Assembly (NCBI GenBank): GCA_945877575.1
Contig: CAMDUE010000011.1
Span: 16,353 to 80,352, forward strand
Reading direction: 5' to 3'
Length of the DNA stretch: 64,000 nucleotides
DNA from: Chitinophaga pinensis
GTDB lineage: Bacteria; Bacteroidota; Bacteroidia; NS11-12g; UBA955
Each line of letters opens with the position of its first letter. Within the stretch, counting starts at the first letter, position 1. Positions 58,771 to 64,000 of the stretch are shown one piece after another. The notes under the pieces are model-generated. The model was not told the origin of the DNA. It ran no database searches and saw only the letters and a list, made by a program, of their open reading frames with translations. The translations under genes and the position numbers were made by a program.

Positions 58771-60084
58771 ATGTCTACAGCATCAACCTATATTCCTTAC
58801 AAAGTAAAAGATATCTCACTTGCAGAGTGGGGTAGAAAAGAAATCAAATTGGCCGAAGCCGAAATGCCTGGATTGATGGCATTGCGCGATGAATTCGGTG
58901 CATCAAAACCATTAGCGGGTGCTCGCATTGCGGGTTGCCTCCACATGACCATTCAAACTGCCGTTTTGATTGAAACGTTGGTTGAATTGGGAGCAGATGT
59001 TACTTGGAGTTCTTGTAACATTTTCTCAACTCAAGATCACGCTGCTGCTGCTATTGCCGCTGCAGGTATTCCTGTGTATGCTTGGAAAGGCATGACAGAA
59101 GAAGAATTTGATTGGTGTATTGAGCAAACTTTATTCTTCGGTGAAAATCGTGAGCCTTTGAATATGATTTTGGATGACGGAGGTGATTTGACCAATATGT
59201 GTCTAGATCGTTATCCTGAATTGGTTGCAGGTATTCGCGGAATTTCAGAAGAAACCACCACCGGTGTTCACCGTTTGTACGAGCGTATGGTAAAAGGTAC
59301 TTTGCCTTTGCCTGCAATCAACATCAACGACTCAGTTACTAAGAGCAAATTTGACAACAAATACGGTTGTAAAGAAAGTTTGGTGGATGCGATTCGTCGT
59401 GCTACCGACACTATGATGGCCGGTAAAGTTGCTGTTGTTTGTGGATACGGTGACGTGGGTAAAGGTTCTGCTGAAAGTTTGCGCGGAGCTGGTGCTCGTG
59501 TCATTGTGACTGAAGTAGATCCTATCTGTGCACTTCAAGCTGCTATGGATGGTTTCCAAGTATTGCGCCTTGAAACTGCTATTCCTTTGGTTGATATCGT
59601 GGTTACTGCAACTGGTAACTGCAATATCGTTACTGATAAGCATTTCAAAGCGATGAAAGACAAAACCATCGTTTGTAATATTGGTCACTTCGACAATGAA
59701 ATTGATATGGCATTCTTGAATCAGAATTACGGTTCAACCAAATACACTGTGAAGCCTCAGGTTGATATTTTCAATGTTGACGGACGTGAAGTGATTGTAT
59801 TGGCAGAAGGTCGTTTGGTGAATTTGGGTTGCGCAATGGGTCACCCAAGTTTTGTAATGAGTAACAGTTTCACCAACCAAACTTTGGCTCAAATGGAATT
59901 GTGGATGAATCACGGTAAATACAAGAACGAAGTTTATGTGTTGCCTAAGCACCTAGATGAGAAAGTGGCAAAATTGCACTTGGCGAAAATTGGTGTTGAA
60001 TTGACTGAATTGACTCCTGAGCAAGCTGATTACATTGGCGTGTCTTTGAATGGTCCATTCAAGCGCGACGAATACCGTTACTAA
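58771..60084 (+). CDS. ahcY: Adenosylhomocysteinase
   Basis: [89 protein letters not shown]. Confidence 0.98.
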   Translation: MSTASTYIPYKVKDISLAEWGRKEIKLAEAEMPGLMALRDEFGASKPLAGARIAGCLHMTIQTAVLIETLVELGADVTWSSCNIFSTQDHAAAAIAAAGIPVYAWKGMTEEEFDWCIEQTLFFGENREPLNMILDDGGDLTNMCLDRYPELVAGIRGISEETTTGVHRLYERMVKGTLPLPAININDSVTKSKFDNKYGCKESLVDAIRRATDTMMAGKVAVVCGYGDVGKGSAESLRGAGARVIVTEVDPICALQAAMDGFQVLRLETAIPLVDIVVTATGNCNIVTDKHFKAMKDKTIVCNIGHFDNEIDMAFLNQNYGSTKYTVKPQVDIFNVDGREVIVLAEGRLVNLGCAMGHPSFVMSNSFTNQTLAQMELWMNHGKYKNEVYVLPKHLDEKVAKLHLAKIGVELTELTPEQADYIGVSLNGPFKRDEYRY

Positions 60085-60091
60085 TCGGTTT

Positions 60092-61387
60092 TCATTGGAT
60101 GCGGTAAGCATCTTTTGAGAGACCAGAAAAATACCGTTGATTGAGTTGATGATTCTTCAACGGATAAGCAAAAGAAGCCCCTCGGAATTCATTTTTTCCC
60201 AGGGGCTTTTTGTTTCTGTTGGATTTTAAATCGTTCAGTGTAGCGCTATCAGATAAACAAAAGGTAACGGGTTTCGAAGAGTTGAGGTGGGTGCTGTAAA
60301 TTAAAGTTTCGTAAGGAATGGCCCACGCTATTCCAAAAACATCGGGGTGAAACTCGTTGTACGATGTGATAATTTTGAGCCCATTTTTAGAAAGGTCTTG
60401 AGCAGTTTGAATTTTTGTTTTTAATTCTTGCAGTCGATGCCTATGGAAATTGGCTTGCTTGACGAGGAAAAAACATCCCCAGAAAAAAACAACGGCAACC
60501 GAATATTGTAGGAGTTTGCTTTTATCTGAATTTATTAACGGCAGCGCGAGAATGAGCCACAAAGGCGCATAACTTTTTTGCATCATCATGCCGGAGTCGC
60601 CTTCTTGGTAAAGATAGGTGATGAAAAATGTGGTGAGTAAAACGGCGGACACATAAATAAATCGTTGTTTGCCTTGAAAAACGACGATTCCGCCTATAAA
60701 AACGACGAGATAAGGCAACGCCCATCCCCCAAAAATAGACATGTAAAAATAGTGCCATCCCCAGCTTTGAAACACGTTTTGAAGGTGAAAGAACTTTTCA
60801 AGAATTTCTGATTCGTAGCCAGAAGCAGGAATGAGGGTGAGTTTAATCAAGGCGGTGGCGGTTAGGCTCAAAAGGTGAAATGGTCTCTGAAAAAGTGAGA
60901 CTGCAATCAGGGCAGGAAGAATTCCAGGGTGTGCCAAATACGCGGTGGTGGCCCACAGGAAAATGAGGGGTTTTCGGGTTTCTAGGGTAAAAAGTCCCCC
61001 GAAAATCAAAGCCAAAATCATTTCGGCGGTGCCTAAGAATTGAAATTCAGGGCCAGTAATGAGAAAGATTCCCAAGAAATAAAAATTCCATTGGGGCTTT
61101 TTGAATTGGGCGGTTGAATACCAACTAGCAGCAAACGCCCAAGCCAATGGAGTGAGTGAAAGTAACGATGCCACGGCTTTTATGGGTAAATGTATATAAA
61201 CCGCGATTTGGGCCGGGAATAGGTTCAAATATTGGGAAAAACGGAAATGTTCTACCGCCGGAAAACGGTTGAGAACATTGAAAAGGGTAAAGGCACTATC
61301 GGCGTAAAGAGTGCGTTCCCAGGTGAAAATGAATGCCAGTAGGAATAGCGATAACCAGACGCTGACTTTAAACTTCCACGAGGTCAT
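60092..61387 (-). CDS. Hypothetical polytopic membrane protein
   Basis: Start [21 protein letters not shown]; roughly ten hydrophobic segments; start lies inside parE 3' end. Confidence 0.65.
   Translation of the reverse strand: MTSWKFKVSVWLSLFLLAFIFTWERTLYADSAFTLFNVLNRFPAVEHFRFSQYLNLFPAQIAVYIHLPIKAVASLLSLTPLAWAFAASWYSTAQFKKPQWNFYFLGIFLITGPEFQFLGTAEMILALIFGGLFTLETRKPLIFLWATTAYLAHPGILPALIAVSLFQRPFHLLSLTATALIKLTLIPASGYESEILEKFFHLQNVFQSWGWHYFYMSIFGGWALPYLVVFIGGIVVFQGKQRFIYVSAVLLTTFFITYLYQEGDSGMMMQKSYAPLWLILALPLINSDKSKLLQYSVAVVFFWGCFFLVKQANFHRHRLQELKTKIQTAQDLSKNGLKIITSYNEFHPDVFGIAWAIPYETLIYSTHLNSSKPVTFCLSDSATLNDLKSNRNKKPLGKNEFRGASFAYPLKNHQLNQRYFSGLSKDAYRIQ
60175..60212 (+). terminator. Possible plus-strand terminator for ahcY embedded in the convergent CDS
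   Basis: AAGCCCCT-(18 nt)-AGGGGCTTTTT, about 90 nt after the ahcY stop. Confidence 0.45.
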
Positions 61388-63227
61388 TTTTCTCAATGTA
61401 AAGATTGTCAATGATGAACTCTTGACGTTCAGGGGTGTTTTTGCCCATGTAATATTTCAATAGTTTTTCAATGTTTGCATCTTCTTTGAGAATGACCGGT
61501 TCTAATCTGATGTCGTTGCCAATGAATTTACCAAATTCGTCGGGTGAAATTTCACCCAAACCTTTGAATCGGGTGATTTCGGGCTTAGGACCTAACTTTT
61601 TAATGGCATCTTGCCTTTCTCTGTCTGAAAAACAATAAATGGTTTCTTTTTTATTTCTAACCCTGAATAAGGGAGTTTGTAAAATGTAAAGATGTCCATT
61701 TCTAACCAGATCAGGGAAGAATTGCAGAAAGAAAGTCATCATCAACAACCTGATGTGCATTCCGTCAACGTCGGCATCGGTAGCGATAACAATGTTGTTG
61801 TACCTCAGGTTTTCAAGCGACTCTTCAATGTCTAGTGCATGTTGAAGAAGATTGAATTCTTCGTTTTCGTAAACAATCTTCTTTTTTAGTCCGTAGCAGT
61901 TCAACGGTTTACCTCTCAAAGAGAATACCGCTTGAAGATCAGGATTACGGCTCTTGGTGATGCTTCCGCTTGCTGAATCACCCTCGGTGATGAATAAAGT
62001 GGACTCGTATCGTTCTTCCTTTTTGTGGTCAGGAAGGTGGGTTCGGCAATCGCGCAACTTTTTGTTGTGGAGGTTGGCTCTTTTTGCTCTTTCTTTGGCC
62101 AGCTTTTGAACCCCCGCCATGTCTTTTCTTTCTCTTTCGTTCTGAAGGATTTTCTTGATCAGGGCGTCTGCGGTTGCTGGATTTTGGTGGAGATAGTCAT
62201 CTAGTTGTTTTTTGACAAATTCAAAAACGGCAGATTTTAGGGATTGTCCGCCGGGCTCCATTTCTTGGCTACCCAATTTGGTTTTGGTTTGACTTTCAAA
62301 AACCGGTTCCACCACGCGCAAACTCACTGCCGCCGTAATGGAACTTCTGATGTCAGCAGCATCATAATCTTTCTTGTAAAACTCACGAATGGTTCTGACA
62401 TAAGCTTCTCTGAATGCCTGTAGGTGAGTTCCACCTTGAGTGGTGTACTGTCCGTTGACAAAAGAGTAGTATTCTTCGCCGTAGGCCTCTGTATGGGTCA
62501 TGGCTATTTCAAAGTCTTCACCCTTAAGATGAATGACGGGATATAAAGCGCTTTCTGGTGGAACTTTGGTTTCCAACAGGTCTAAAAGTCCTCTACGAGA
62601 AGCAAAGTTTTCGCCGTTGTACTTTATGGTCAGTTGACTGTTGAGGTAGGTGTAGTTTTTAACCTGTTCTCTGATGAAATCTTGGATGAACCGGTAATTT
62701 TTAAAAATGGTATTGTCTGGTTCAAAAACCAAAAGGGTTCCGTTGGTTTGATCAGAAGATTCTTCAGCGTGATCACCGGTCAGTTCACCTCGGTTGAATT
62801 CAGCTCGTTTTGATTTTCCGTCTCTGAAACTTTGTACTAGGAAATAGCTGCTGAGTGCGTTTACGGCCTTTAAACCCACCCCGTTCAGTCCCACAGATTT
62901 TTGGAAAGCTCGGCTGTCGTATTTACCACCGGTATTGATTTTGGAAACCACGTCAACTACCTTTCCCAAGGGAATTCCTCGGCCAAAGTCTCTGACGGTC
63001 ACTTTTTCATCGGTGATGTTCACTTCTATGCGCTTTCCATTGCCCATCACGTGCTCATCAATGGAGTTGTCAATGACCTCTTTAATGAGTACGTAAATGC
63101 CGTCATCGGGCGATTTTCCGTCGCCCAATTTGCCAATGTACATACCTGGTCTCAGTCGGATATGTTCTTTCCAATCCAGACTTCGAATTTCGTTTTCGGT
63201 ATATTGTGGTTGCAGTTGGTCGCTCAT
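61368..63227 (-). CDS. parE: DNA topoisomerase IV subunit B
   Basis: [86 protein letters not shown]. Confidence 0.95.
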   Translation of the reverse strand: MSDQLQPQYTENEIRSLDWKEHIRLRPGMYIGKLGDGKSPDDGIYVLIKEVIDNSIDEHVMGNGKRIEVNITDEKVTVRDFGRGIPLGKVVDVVSKINTGGKYDSRAFQKSVGLNGVGLKAVNALSSYFLVQSFRDGKSKRAEFNRGELTGDHAEESSDQTNGTLLVFEPDNTIFKNYRFIQDFIREQVKNYTYLNSQLTIKYNGENFASRRGLLDLLETKVPPESALYPVIHLKGEDFEIAMTHTEAYGEEYYSFVNGQYTTQGGTHLQAFREAYVRTIREFYKKDYDAADIRSSITAAVSLRVVEPVFESQTKTKLGSQEMEPGGQSLKSAVFEFVKKQLDDYLHQNPATADALIKKILQNERERKDMAGVQKLAKERAKRANLHNKKLRDCRTHLPDHKKEERYESTLFITEGDSASGSITKSRNPDLQAVFSLRGKPLNCYGLKKKIVYENEEFNLLQHALDIEESLENLRYNNIVIATDADVDGMHIRLLMMTFFLQFFPDLVRNGHLYILQTPLFRVRNKKETIYCFSDRERQDAIKKLGPKPEITRFKGLGEISPDEFGKFIGNDIRLEPVILKEDANIEKLLKYYMGKNTPERQEFIIDNLYIEKNDLVEV

Positions 63228-63307
63228 TGTAGCAATTTTAACTCAATAATTGCAAATGCTGTTCGCAAGTTTTTCACAACTGCGATGGTAATGCCTATTT
63301 TCGCGGC

Positions 63308-63868
63308 ATGAAAAGGTTTCAGCGATTGTTTTTTTTCGGGGGATTTTTAATCTTCTTAGGATTTCTAGTGTCTTGCCAATCTGAAATTGACCGTGACCTC
63401 AAAGCGGTAAATGAATTGAAAGCATTTCTTCCTGACGATGTCAACAAACTCAACATAGACAGTTTGCCTCGCAACGCCGATTCAATCTTGGAAGCTTTTA
63501 TAACGAAATATCCTAAACACGCCGAAAGCGAATTTTTGTGTTTTCAATTGGTCAATGTAACCGGAAAGCGCGGCGAGACGGAAAAATTAAAATCGGCACA
63601 ATGGGCAGATTTCTATTTGAAAAATTATCCATCAAACAAGGCCCGTAGACTAGATATGGCGTTATACGCCGCCTATTATTTTGAGAAATTCGGAGTTTAC
63701 GATGAGGCTTTGAGGCTTTACGAAATGATTCGAGATAGTTTTCCTGATAATCCGTTGAGTCAAGGTGCAGCTCAGTCTGCCAAAATGATTCGCAGCGGTT
63801 TGGTGACTCCTGAGCAACAATTAGAGGCGTTGTTGAAACAACAGGACGATTCTGTGAAATCTAAATAA
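63308..63868 (+). CDS. Lipoprotein with tetratricopeptide-like repeats
   Basis: MKRFQRLFFFGGFLIFLGFLVSCQS lipobox; helical repeats (FLCFQLVNVTG..., YEMIRDSFPDNPLSQGAAQSAKMI). Confidence 0.7.
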   Translation: MKRFQRLFFFGGFLIFLGFLVSCQSEIDRDLKAVNELKAFLPDDVNKLNIDSLPRNADSILEAFITKYPKHAESEFLCFQLVNVTGKRGETEKLKSAQWADFYLKNYPSNKARRLDMALYAAYYFEKFGVYDEALRLYEMIRDSFPDNPLSQGAAQSAKMIRSGLVTPEQQLEALLKQQDDSVKSK

Positions 63869-63869
63869 T

Positions 63870-64000
63870 ATGAAGATTTTAGTTACGGGGGCCACCGGAT
63901 TTATTGGCAGTCATGTAGTTCAACAATTGCAGCGAGCGGGCCATAATTTGGTATTGTGCCACCGCGAAGGCAAGTCGAGTTGGAAGTTATTTGATTCTGT
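63870..64000 (+). CDS. NAD(P)-dependent epimerase/dehydratase family protein, N-terminal part
   Basis: MKILVTGATGFIGSHVVQQLQRAGHNLVLCHREGKSSWKLFDS (GxxGxxG Rossmann motif); runs off the window. Confidence 0.85.
   Translation, partial: MKILVTGATGFIGSHVVQQLQRAGHNLVLCHREGKSSWKLFDS

Noticed and set aside
62901-63311. Plus-strand ORF of 136 aa
   Set aside because: Antisense to the parE N-terminus (ATPase motifs certain on minus strand).

Overview
The window is ordinary chromosomal DNA from a Bacteroidota bacterium, most likely Flavobacteriia-like. Lineage clues are T9SS type A and B C-terminal domains, TAnnTTTG -7 promoter boxes, a short RpoD, sdhCAB and XrtF-like exosortase genes. It is gene dense, with one tRNA-Phe and no recognisable phage, IS element, CRISPR array or defence island. 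Most CDSs are assignable: ppx/ppk1, a lower meta-cleavage operon, OmpA, GH92 mannosidase, T9SS cargo, sdh, ribE, grpE/dnaJ, menB, adk, mnmA, rpoD, feoAB, aroE, ahcY and parE. The most unusual signal is a dispersed family of five period-7 arrays at 6121, 10394, 15712, 18276 and 34391. Their unit sequences differ (AGTCCAA, AGAGACG, CCCGATA, GGGTTCG, TGGTACC, ACCAACT) but the 7-nt period is kept. They begin at, or include, gene stop codons, fill gaps between convergent genes, often switch strand polarity in the middle, and several are G-quadruplex compatible. Other observations are an exosortase-like locus with a nearby PV/IDGG-type C-terminal sorting protein, where the usual third catalytic His appears to be Asn. 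DnaJ has lost zinc centre I while keeping centre II. About ten genes have a TAnnTTTG box only 4-7 nt from the ATG, suggesting leaderless transcripts. All calls come from reading the sequence; no searches were run.
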